A stretch of 64,000 bases of DNA from Virgisporangium aurantiacum (GTDB lineage Bacteria > Actinomycetota > Actinomycetes > Mycobacteriales > Micromonosporaceae): positions 1-64,000 of the forward strand of contig NZ_BOPG01000103.1 of assembly GCF_016863635.1 (NCBI RefSeq), in the 5' to 3' direction. This document shows, in pieces, positions 33,899 through 41,334 of this stretch (the first letter of the stretch is position 1; every line of letters begins with the position of its first letter). Made by a program: the position numbers and the translations under genes. Under the pieces are notes generated by a model. It saw nothing but the letters and a program-made list of their open reading frames with translations. It was not told the origin of the DNA and ran no database searches.

Positions 33899-34656
33899 GT
33901 TCCGGGGCGGCCGTCAGCTACGGGACCGCGATCATCTGGTTGGGAGCCGCCGGGCTCAACGAGTTGGCGCGGTTCGTACGCGACCTGTTCTGGCGTGGAT
34001 CATCCGAGAATCTGGTCAGGGCGTACGCGATCGCCACGGGCGTCCTCGCCGTCGCTGCCGTGGTGCTCACCCGCCGCGAATGGACGCCGAGCGAGGTCCG
34101 GTTCCCCTGGATCGGGGTGTCGATCCTTCTGGGAGCGCTTCTCGCCGCACCTGTCGGGCACCTCGACGAGCGCATCGCCAGAGCGCTGATCCGCAGGACG
34201 GCAACCTCGGGCGCCCCGACCCGGCGTTCGGCTGTGCCCCGTGCCCGGGTGATCCCGCGTCCGGTACCCGCGGGTCTCGGCGGGGCTGTCCCAGCGGTCC
34301 CGGGGAAGCCCGGCCGAGGCGGCCGTGCCGCCGGGAGGCGGGAACGTGTCGTCCTGATGGTCGTGACGGCGTTGTGTGAGGAGGTGATCTTTCGCGGCTT
34401 CCTCGTCGGCTCGGCGTTGTCGACATCGTGGCCGGGGTCGTGGTTGCTTCTTCTGGTCGGATCGTTGCTCTTTCTCGCCAACCATCGGCACCTGGGCACG
34501 CATCAGGTCGTCGTGAAGATTCCCCTTCTGGTTGCCTGCCTGGCCGTCACTCTGGTGACGGGAACAGTGGTCGGGGCCATCGTGCTGCATGTCCTGTTCA
34601 ACCTCATGCGCCACCGGCGAATGGTGCGCCGGGAGGCATCCTTTGGGAACAGGTAG
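33895..34656 (+). CDS. CPBP-family intramembrane protease, SagE-like (first of two)
   Basis: A membrane protease of the CPBP (Abi/CAAX-like) family, 253 residues with several hydrophobic helices. The EExxxR signature is present (CEEVIFRGFL near residue 160), with conserved His residues further on (FLANHRHLG, IVLHVLFN). In streptolysin-type operons SagE belongs to this family and is proposed to cleave the leader or give immunity. The GTG start overlaps the YcaO stop (GTGA). A basic Arg/Pro-rich loop (PRARVIPRPVPAG) splits the protein between its N- and C-terminal helices. Confidence 0.8.
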   Translation: MSSGAAVSYGTAIIWLGAAGLNELARFVRDLFWRGSSENLVRAYAIATGVLAVAAVVLTRREWTPSEVRFPWIGVSILLGALLAAPVGHLDERIARALIRRTATSGAPTRRSAVPRARVIPRPVPAGLGGAVPAVPGKPGRGGRAAGRRERVVLMVVTALCEEVIFRGFLVGSALSTSWPGSWLLLLVGSLLFLANHRHLGTHQVVVKIPLLVACLAVTLVTGTVVGAIVLHVLFNLMRHRRMVRREASFGNR

Positions 34657-35401
34657 CGTCAGCGCGTTCGGACTCACCGTCGCGGCCGGAACGTTCCTGA
34701 CGGTCTACGTGCTGGGAAAGCCGCTCATCGGTCACTCGGCTCGGCTGCTGGCCGAACGAACGTCATTGAACGGCCGGTACACGCCGATCGAGTCGTACTC
34801 GGTGATCAGGACGATCCTCGTCATCGCGCTGCAGGTCGTAGTGATCACGACGTTGCTCCTGCACTTCCGGAATCTGAGCCTGCCGGCCGTCTCGGCGGAC
34901 CTCACGCTCGGCCTGCTGGTGCCGGGCGTCGCGCTGGGGATCACCGAGATGACCTGTTTCGGCGTCGCGGCCGAGTATGTCATCGGCGCCTACAACGTGG
35001 CGGCCAGGCACAGTCGCTTCGGCAGCGTTCCGCCGTCGGTCTGGATGGACTCGAGCCGGGCCGGCTGGATGGGTCAACTCCATGTGGCCATCCGGGTCAT
35101 GCCGGGTCCCACGGGTCCGATTCTCGTATGCCTGCAGGTGGCTTGCGAGGAGGTGATGTTCCGGCATTGCTTCCCGCTTCTCATCGGCGGAGCGGTAACC
35201 GGCCCCGTCGTCTCCGGCGCCTTGTTCGTGGGGATGCAGGCAACGGGAATGCCGCGTGCGCGTTCGGCCGTGTTCCCGATGGTCGGAGCGGGCATCATGG
35301 CGGCCGTCCATTCCGCTCTGTATTCCCGGACCGGGCAGCTCCTGCCGCTCGTTGTCGCGCACGCTGCCTGCTTTCTGCTCGCGTCCCGGGCACATCGTTG
35401 A
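34643..35401 (+). CDS. Second CPBP-like intramembrane protease
   Basis: A second membrane protein with the CPBP signature, CEEVMFRHCFPLL, and a distal conserved His (VVAHAACFLLASR), in about 252 residues with six or more hydrophobic segments. TTG 34643 follows GGGAGG and overlaps the previous gene by 14 bases. Two CPBP genes in one LAP operon is unusual, because most sag-like operons carry one. They might act as a heteromeric pair, or one processes and the other protects. A paralogue of the preceding gene by signature only; overall sequence is distant. Confidence 0.75.
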   Translation: MGTGSVSAFGLTVAAGTFLTVYVLGKPLIGHSARLLAERTSLNGRYTPIESYSVIRTILVIALQVVVITTLLLHFRNLSLPAVSADLTLGLLVPGVALGITEMTCFGVAAEYVIGAYNVAARHSRFGSVPPSVWMDSSRAGWMGQLHVAIRVMPGPTGPILVCLQVACEEVMFRHCFPLLIGGAVTGPVVSGALFVGMQATGMPRARSAVFPMVGAGIMAAVHSALYSRTGQLLPLVVAHAACFLLASRAHR

Positions 35402-35424
35402 TGTCGTGCCGGTCGGTTCGCGGT

Positions 35425-35464
35425 CCGGGGCTCCGGTCCATATCAGCGTGAACCGGAGCCCCGG
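35425..35464 (+). terminator. Terminator closing the LAP operon
   Basis: A perfect 13-bp stem CCGGGGCTCCGGT and complement, with a 14-base loop, starting 24 bases after the last CPBP gene. It marks the right border of the two-cluster region. Confidence 0.85.
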
Positions 35465-35489
35465 TCGGGCGTCAGCCGGTGCGGATACT

Positions 35490-36261
35490 GGAACGACATC
35501 ATCGACCAGCGCCGATGCGCCGCCACCGTCGCCGAACGGCTCGGCGACCTGCCTGCGCAAGCGCTGGCGATCGAGGACGTCGGCTACGTCGAGTTCGGCG
35601 CCGGGCGTTCGGCGAGCGGCATCGCCACTCTGCTGACGGCGCTCGAACGGCACCGGCGCACGGGTGACCGGGTCGGCGAGGCATACTGCCTGAGTAGCAT
35701 CGGCGGCTCCTACAGCATGCTGCACCGGTACGACGAGGCCCTCCGGTACCTCAGCCTGTCCACCGCGCTCAGCAACGGAATGGGGCACGCGCGTGGCGAG
35801 GCGGTCGGTCAGAATCTGCTCGGCCTGGTGTACCAACGGCTCGGCCGGATCGACGACGCCGTCGCGTGCCACGACCGGGCGGTGGCGCTGCACGCCTCGC
35901 TCGGCGAGAGCCAGAGCATGGCCGTGGCACTGACGAACCTCGGCTGGGCGCACCACCGGGCCGGCCGGCACCGCGCGGCGATCGGATACTTCGAGCGCAA
36001 CCTCGACACCGGCCGCGGGGCGTGCGGTACGACGACGCCGAGAACCTGTGGGGCGTCGGTCAGGCCCTCGACGCCCTCGGCAGCCGGGCTGACGCGCGCG
36101 TCCGGTGGCGACAGGCACTGGACATCCTGGCCGAGATCGACGCCGTCACGCCCGATGACCTGGCTCTGCTACGGCGTCAGGATCCGCCCGACACGCCGTC
36201 GATCATCGCGCGAACACCTGATCTGCTCGGCGCGGATCGTTCGACGAGCTACGGGCGGTAA
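35490..36261 (+). pseudogene. Fragment of an AfsR/STAND-type TPR protein, frameshifted
   Basis: Forward frames encode typical TPR repeats of AfsR-like regulators: ALERHRRTGDRVGEAYCLSS, then VYQRLGRIDDAVACHDRAV and LGWAHHRAGRHRAAIGYFE. The reading frame switches near 36015 to continue as DDAENLWGVGQALDALGSR and onward to the stop at 36261. The N-terminal DNA-binding and NB-ARC parts are absent, so the gene is a 3' remnant with an internal frameshift. It may once have belonged to the regulation of the adjacent cluster, but nothing proves that. Confidence 0.7.
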
Positions 36262-36331
36262 CCGCCGGCGCCCGACGAACCCGCCAACGTGAGTGCTGAC
36301 ATCCTGGGGGGAGTCGTTGAAGGAGGTCTGG

Positions 36332-36799
36332 ATGTCCGAAGCTGGCACAGTTGAGCTCATCCGGTTGGCGGATGAGGAGAACAGCGTCATCGTCCGTGTT
36401 CTCGGCCGCTTCTCGCCGGGCGTCCTGACCTTCCACGATCACTTCCGGGCCGAAATCGTCGTAAACAGCGGGTTCGCCCGTGGCCAGCTCGACGCGTCCC
36501 TGTCTCGTCGCGACCTTGACGACTGGGAGCAAGCGCTGGACGGACTGCACGCAGGGGAGAGCGTCCGATGGATGGACGACGGCCGTAATCCAGAGATCCA
36601 GATCGAGCGGACCGACAACCCCCAGTATGTAGAGGTCGTTGTGATGGACCCTGTGATGTCCATGACCTCGGTTCGCGTCGCAGTGTGCCTACCCGATGGA
36701 TGGCTCGACGACCACCGCGACCGGCTGCAGCTGGTGCGGCGAACCTGGCGCAGCGAGGTCATGGAGACCTCTCATGGCGCACTGACCTGGCGTCCCTGA
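36332..36799 (+). CDS. DUF5959-family protein
   Basis: A 155-residue protein that I recognise as DUF5959 from AGTVELIRLADEENSVIVRVLGR-like start, ARGQLDASLSRRDLDDWEQ and RWMDDGRNPEIQIE; it ends with ETSHGALTW. Members are small actinomycete proteins of unknown function. ATG 36332 with GAAGGAGG upstream is clear. Intact, single gene, facing a DinB gene across a terminator. Confidence 0.8.
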   Translation: MSEAGTVELIRLADEENSVIVRVLGRFSPGVLTFHDHFRAEIVVNSGFARGQLDASLSRRDLDDWEQALDGLHAGESVRWMDDGRNPEIQIERTDNPQYVEVVVMDPVMSMTSVRVAVCLPDGWLDDHRDRLQLVRRTWRSEVMETSHGALTWRP

Positions 36800-36886
36800 C
36801 CCACTGCGACGGATCGAGCTGCCGGGCCCACGAGTCCGGCGGTACTCGGCGCAAATTATGGGCGATCGTCCTCCTCGACCAGCACG

Positions 36887-36917
36887 GCGCCCGGTCGGGG
36901 TCGGACCGACCGGGCGC
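36887..36917. terminator. Bidirectional terminator between converging genes
   Basis: A perfect 12-bp GC stem, GCGCCCGGTCGG with complement, and a 7-base loop. It lies between the converging DUF5959 and DinB genes and can serve both. Confidence 0.8.
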
Positions 36918-36929
36918 GCCTGCGGCGGT

Positions 36930-37430
36930 CTACTCTCCGGTCACGCCGTCGGCGAGCTCGCGCAGGATGTCGAGGTGTCCGTTGTGGCGGGCGGTCTCCT
37001 CGATCATGTGCAGCAGGATCCAGCGCAGCGAGCAGGCCCGCTCACCGTCCGGCGCCGACCGTTCGACGGTGTCGAGCGGAAGGCCGGCGACGATCTCGTT
37101 CGACCTGGCGCACTGCTCGTCGTACTCGTCGAGCAGTCGGGCCAGTGGCACGTCGTCGACCATCATCTCCACGTCGGGATGGCCGTCTTCGGTCCACGGG
37201 CCCCGGTTGGGCAGCCCGAGCAGGCTGACCTCGAACCAGCTGTGCTCGTTCCAGCGCAGGTGCGAGACCAGGCCGGCGACCGTCATGAGAGGCGACGGCA
37301 GGAACGCCCGGTGGGCGTCGGCCTCGGACAGCCCTTCGGCCTTCTTGCGGACCGTCTGGCGTTGGAAGCGCAGCCGGTCGATCAGGGCGGCGCGCTCGTC
37401 GAGCGGTTGGGGATCGGTTTTCTCACGCAT
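36930..37430 (-). CDS. DinB/DUF664-family protein (second)
   Basis: A 166-residue DinB-fold protein, about the same length as the one at 13.0 kb. Metal-ligand positions are visible in GLVSHLRWNEHSWF and in LHMIEETARHNGHLDILRE, both close to those of the other copy. The inferred role is a metal-dependent thiol transferase, which is family knowledge. It carries an initial Met with basic and acidic residues (MREKTDPQP). Convergent with DUF5959. Confidence 0.85.
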   Translation of the reverse strand: MREKTDPQPLDERAALIDRLRFQRQTVRKKAEGLSEADAHRAFLPSPLMTVAGLVSHLRWNEHSWFEVSLLGLPNRGPWTEDGHPDVEMMVDDVPLARLLDEYDEQCARSNEIVAGLPLDTVERSAPDGERACSLRWILLHMIEETARHNGHLDILRELADGVTGE

Positions 37431-37681
37431 TCGATGACTCCAGGTTGGCGGGTGCCCCGCCCGGCCGGAGACGCCGTGTCAGCGCGCGCGACGGGAGGGG
37501 GACACCGATGGATCGAGGGCTTTCACCGGCTCACACCTCCTTCCGTCCTCGCGCTTCCATCCTCATGTGATCGACCGAGTGTACGACAGGCCTGAGGCCC
37601 TCCAGCAGACAGGCGAACGCCACCCACGACTTTCTCCGCCATGACACCAGCGGTCGTGCGGAGTGCCGTCCAGCTTCAAAG

Positions 37682-38140
37682 TCAGGTGTCCCCTTCATCG
37701 GCAGTGAGATCGACTCCGACAACGCCCGACACCCGAAGCGAGCACACCACGGTTCCGGATGCGTGGTGCCCGCTGGCCTCAGGCCTGCCGAGGCATAGCT
37801 GCTGGACGGCCACCGAGCGCGCGGCGGATGCCACGGGCCATCCTTCGCGACGAGTGGGGCGGCTGAGGATGGTCAGGAGTGCCGGCCGGTCCGCGTTGGG
37901 ATGGCCGGCGATAGCTGCCAGGACGCTGTTGCGGGTCCACCGGTCCAGATCATCGGTGACGACAGCGGCCAACGTCGCCGAGTCTGCTCGTGGGCATCCG
38001 GCGACCGCGTGGCGGACGAACGGGTACGGGCTGGCCGCCAATGCCCGCAGCCCCGCCTGGTCAAGTCGGGGATCGGCGACGACGTTGAGGTAATCGACCG
38101 GGGTGCGTGCCCGCGGCAGTAGATCATCGATGCCCGCCAC
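37682..38140 (-). CDS. Leucine-rich-variant/HEAT-like repeat protein, possibly a fragment
   Basis: From GTG 38140 the frame gives about 152 residues of short helical repeats: LRALAASPYPFVRHAVAGCP, AAVVTDDLDRWTRNSVLAAIA and AGHPNADRPALLTIL. This pattern is typical of leucine-rich-variant (LRV) or HEAT repeats. The frame runs on upstream to 38356 through the end of a GNAT-like sequence in another frame, so a broken GNAT-repeat fusion is an alternative. No ribosome site is evident. Function unknown. Confidence 0.4.
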   Translation of the reverse strand: MAGIDDLLPRARTPVDYLNVVADPRLDQAGLRALAASPYPFVRHAVAGCPRADSATLAAVVTDDLDRWTRNSVLAAIAGHPNADRPALLTILSRPTRREGWPVASAARSVAVQQLCLGRPEASGHHASGTVVCSLRVSGVVGVDLTADEGDT

Positions 38141-38219
38141 CGACGAACTGTGGCACGACGGCTCCAACCTGAGCAACGTCGTATCCGACCGGAAAGCGGC
38201 CTGACCGGACGTGCCTCGG

Positions 38220-38667
38220 GTGGGCGGCGCTGGACCCGGACGGTGCCGTTGTCGACGTAGCCGACCTTGCGGCTGACGGCCAACGATGCCGGGTTGTCGG
38301 TGAACGCCGCGGAAGTGATCTCCTCCGCGTCGAGGTGGTCGAACAACAGCGCGCACATCACCTGGCGCATGGCGGTACCGATACCGCGGCCCTGGAACCG
38401 TCTGCCGAGCCAGGATCCGGTCTCACCGGTGCGGACCACGAGGTAGTCCGCCACGTGGATGCCCTGCACACCGACGACCTGACCGTCGAGGCGGACGATC
38501 AGGTCGAGGATCCAGTCGGCGGGCGAGAACGATGCCCTCGTCCGCCAGTAGTACGCGGCCGTGTTGCCCGGTAGCTGCTCCGCCGGGGCGTCAGTCCACG
38601 GCATCATGAAGGGCATCCGGTCCGGCTCGTGATTCTCCACCACCGGCCATCCGCGGCACTGGGTCAA
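38220..38667 (-). pseudogene. GNAT acetyltransferase, truncated at both ends
   Basis: The sequence PDRMPFMMPWTDAPAEQ, then ADWILDLIVRLDGQVVGVQ and GSWLGRRFQGRGIGTAMRQ, is a clear GNAT with the acetyl-CoA loop RRFQGRGIGTAM. Relatives carry about 35 further residues at the N-terminus that are missing here, and the C-terminus is lost where the frame changes near 38220. Both ends gone suggests a decayed gene. A very short functional variant cannot be excluded. Confidence 0.6.
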
Positions 38668-38752
38668 TGGCGCGCGAAATGGGGACGGTGTCCGCGCAAC
38701 CGGGTGGGGTCATTCCGGGATGCCCCCGTGGGCAGTCGGTACCGTCCAGGGT

Positions 38753-39115
38753 GTGGATGACCGCCTCGTTACTCGACTCGCTGCTACCCGCACGATCGAG
38801 ATCACCACGATCGGGCGTCGCAGCGGGCAGTCGGTACGCATTGAGATCTGGTGGTTCCACTTCGAGAACCGGTTCATCATCACCGGAACACCCGGACGAC
38901 GGGGCTGGCTCGCCAATCTTCGAGCAGAACCCCGGATGACCGTTCATGCCCTGGGCCAGGACCTTCCAGCGAGCGCGCGGCTGGTAACCGATCGAGCGTT
39001 CCGGCGCCGGTTCTTCACCCAGCCGAACGCGGAGGTCGGCTGGTACCTGTCCCAATCGTCACTCGACGAACTCGTCGATACGGCTCCCATGATCGAAGCT
39101 CTCCTCACGACGTGA
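38753..39115 (+). CDS. Deazaflavin (F420)-dependent nitroreductase-family protein
   Basis: A 120-residue protein of the DDN/DUF385 group. It has the split-barrel pattern ITTIGRRSGQSVRIEIWWF, then FIITGTPGRRGWLANLRAEP, which is the family's F420-binding core. The GTG start at 38753 suits the family length. Members reduce diverse substrates with F420H2, so a role in small-molecule metabolism is plausible. No F420 biosynthesis gene lies nearby. Confidence 0.78.
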   Translation: MDDRLVTRLAATRTIEITTIGRRSGQSVRIEIWWFHFENRFIITGTPGRRGWLANLRAEPRMTVHALGQDLPASARLVTDRAFRRRFFTQPNAEVGWYLSQSSLDELVDTAPMIEALLTT

Positions 39116-39342
39116 TGGGGCCAATCGCAGAGAGCGGATTGTGGCCAGATCAGCAAGGCCTGTCCGCGGCAGAAGGGCGCACGTGACCTTGGGGTTGTGG
39201 GGCCGGCGCCAACGCCCGGGCGCCGTAGAATGCCGGAAGATGCGTCGCCGAATGGCGGTGCTCCTCGACCGGGTCCGGTCGGGCCGTGGTCGACCCGGCG
39301 CGGACTACGCGATAGCCCTGGGAAGGCTCTTTCCATTCAACC

Positions 39343-40179
39343 TCAGGGCTTGCGCGCCACACCACACCAACACGACACCTGACGGTCCTCCAACGCATCA
39401 GGATTCTCATCCGGGTCAGGACGCCAACGGTGCACCAGTGCGACACCCGGCTCAGCCAGCTCCAAGCCATCGAAAAAGCCATCTGCGGTTGCCTGATCGC
39501 GCACAACCATGGTGTGGGGCGTGCCGTCGTATTGGCTGGAAATATACCGCCACGTCGGACGGTCGAACTCGCCCGTGAGGTGAGACAGCGCTAGGTAGCT
39601 TCCAGGCGAGAGCCGGTCAAGGTATCGACGAACAAGGCCATATGGATCTTCCTCGTCCCTCACAAAGTGAATGATTGAAAGAAGAAGAAGCCCAACCGGT
39701 TGGCTGAGGTCCAGCACCTCTTGCGCCTGGTCAAAGACCTTGTCCGGATCCCGTACATCGGCGTCAATATACCCGGTCCTGCCCTCTGGCGAGCTGGTAA
39801 GTAGCGCCCGTGCATGAAGGAGCACAATCGGGTCGTTGTCCACATACATGACCCGGCTCTCAGGATTCGCGGCCTGGGCTACCTGGTGAACGTTTGGCGA
39901 TGTCGGAAGGCCCGTTCCTATATCAAGGAACTGGCGGATGCCCACTTCTGTCGCAAGGTAGTTGACAGCTCTTCGCAAAAACTCTCGGTTTTGCCTGGGC
40001 GGTGTATTCGCGTGGGGAAATCTCGCCAGCGACCGATCCGCAACCTCACGATCGGCCGCGAAGTTATCTTTACCTCCCAGTAGGTAGTCATAGACTCTGG
40101 CTGGGTGCGGCTCATCGGTCCGCAAGTCAACCGGTGGTTGTGCTGTCAGATCCGGCTTCGCCCAATTCCCGTTGCTCAT
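39343..40179 (-). CDS. SAM-dependent methyltransferase, PF04672/DUF574 type
   Basis: A 278-residue protein of the Methyltransf_19 group. The N-terminus has the family's ARVYDYLLGGKDNFAADRE, followed by FLDIGTGLPTSPNVHQVAQ (motif I), VMYVDNDPIVL (acidic end of strand 2) and LLLLSIIHFVRDEEDPY. These proteins are abundant in actinomycetes and mostly uncharacterised. Base composition here is visibly lower in GC than in the neighbours, hinting at transfer. The start codon overlaps the stop of a small upstream frame (ATGA), which suggests coupling. Confidence 0.85.
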   Translation of the reverse strand: MSNGNWAKPDLTAQPPVDLRTDEPHPARVYDYLLGGKDNFAADREVADRSLARFPHANTPPRQNREFLRRAVNYLATEVGIRQFLDIGTGLPTSPNVHQVAQAANPESRVMYVDNDPIVLLHARALLTSSPEGRTGYIDADVRDPDKVFDQAQEVLDLSQPVGLLLLSIIHFVRDEEDPYGLVRRYLDRLSPGSYLALSHLTGEFDRPTWRYISSQYDGTPHTMVVRDQATADGFFDGLELAEPGVALVHRWRPDPDENPDALEDRQVSCWCGVARKP

Positions 40180-40418
40180 GCGATCACGGTCCCCTCAGAC
40201 ACCCTGACCTCGGAAAACGTCCTCACGGTATCGCCTTCCCGTGCATCCGATACACCGTTACGGCCCGATCGATGACCATACGCATCGACTCTGTCGCCGA
40301 CAACCTCCGGCGGGAGCGAGCTGGCAATCGGATAGGCCGGCGTCAAATAGGCGTCCAATAAGGTTCGCTCGGCGAGGAACCCGGCGATGTCACCGGACAG
40401 CTCCACCGGTTCCAGCAA
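40176..40418 (-). CDS. Small hypothetical protein coupled to the methyltransferase
   Basis: An 80-residue frame with a TTG start whose stop overlaps the methyltransferase start. It reads MLEPVELSGDIAGFLAERTL and ends in SEVRVSEGTVIA. Not recognised. The overlap and codon pattern suggest translation, but it could be the C-terminal remnant of a longer gene broken by the ISAs1 fragment at 40.5 kb. Confidence 0.35.
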   Translation of the reverse strand: MLEPVELSGDIAGFLAERTLLDAYLTPAYPIASSLPPEVVGDRVDAYGHRSGRNGVSDAREGDTVRTFSEVRVSEGTVIA

Positions 40419-40500
40419 GGGGAAAGGTGGGCGACTTCCTGTCGTGCGCCGGCCTGGCCAGGGCTATTGCGTAGTCGGTTGATGGTCTTCTGACCTGAGT

Positions 40501-40970
40501 GTGGCCGGTTGCGGTGACCCGTCCAGGAGCAGTCGGCTGCTGGCGGTACTGGGGACGATCCCCGCTCCCCGTGATCCGCGTGGGGTGCGTTACTCGCTGA
40601 CGAGCATGCTCGGGGTGACGGTGTGCGCAGTAGCGGCCGGCGCGGTCACCTTCGCCGCGATCGCTGACTGGGTCAGGGATCTGGACTCTCCGGCGTGGGT
40701 CAGGCTGGGATACCGGCCGGGTCCCGGTGGCGAGCACGGTCTGGCGGCAGCTGGTCCGCGTCGACGCCGAGGTGCTGACGACCGTGCTGGCCGGTTGGCT
40801 GCGCGCACGATGCGAGGCGAGCACGCCGGCATCCACATCGGCGGCAGTCAGGTGCACCTGTTGTCGGGCTATGACACCGACATCGGCGTGATCCCGGCCC
40901 AGGTGCAGATCGCGGCGAAGTCGAACGAGATCCCGGCGTTCGCGCCGCTGTTGGACCGTCAAGGTCCAGC
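40501..40970 (+). pseudogene. ISAs1-family transposase fragment, frameshifted
   Basis: The forward strand encodes RLLAVLGTIPAPRDPRGVRY and VTFAAIADWVRDL, the DDE_Tnp_1-associated N-terminus, then in another frame VPVASTVWRQLVRVDAEVL and VLAGWLRAR, then again in the first frame QVHLLSGYDTDIGVIPAQV and KSNEIPAFAPLLDR. Two frameshifts and loss of the catalytic C-terminus make it inactive. It marks an old insertion beside the methyltransferase. Confidence 0.75.
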
Positions 40971-41334
40971 CGACCCGGGCCGGCCACCGGCTCCGTGCGC
41001 GCTGGCCAGGGCCGAACTGGCCATGCTCGACGTGCCGCTACCTCAGCAGGCCACATGAGCCACCCGTAGCGGACAGCAATGACGCCGCCCCGCTCACGCC
41101 GAACGTCGGGCAACGTCGGGCAACATCGGGAACGGCTCGGCTCCGGACCCATGGTGATCGAGGAGACGTAGCGAGCCTGGCGTGCCGCGCGACGCGCCTT
41201 TGCACAAATTGGCACCGAGGAGTGCGCGCGGCAGTGCGGTCACCTCGGGGGTGCGCCGATCTCCCGCGTGAAGGACTCGACCGCTGAGTCGGGGCCTGCT
41301 GGGGCCACCGGTGTGCCCAGGCAGACTGGGGGTC
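40971..41334. other. Intergenic interval with a 10-bp tandem repeat
   Basis: No gene. At 41101-41130 there are about three copies of AACGTCGGGC in tandem (the last imperfect). The rest should include the promoter of the SNF2 gene. No convincing -35/-10 pair was seen. Confidence 0.35.
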
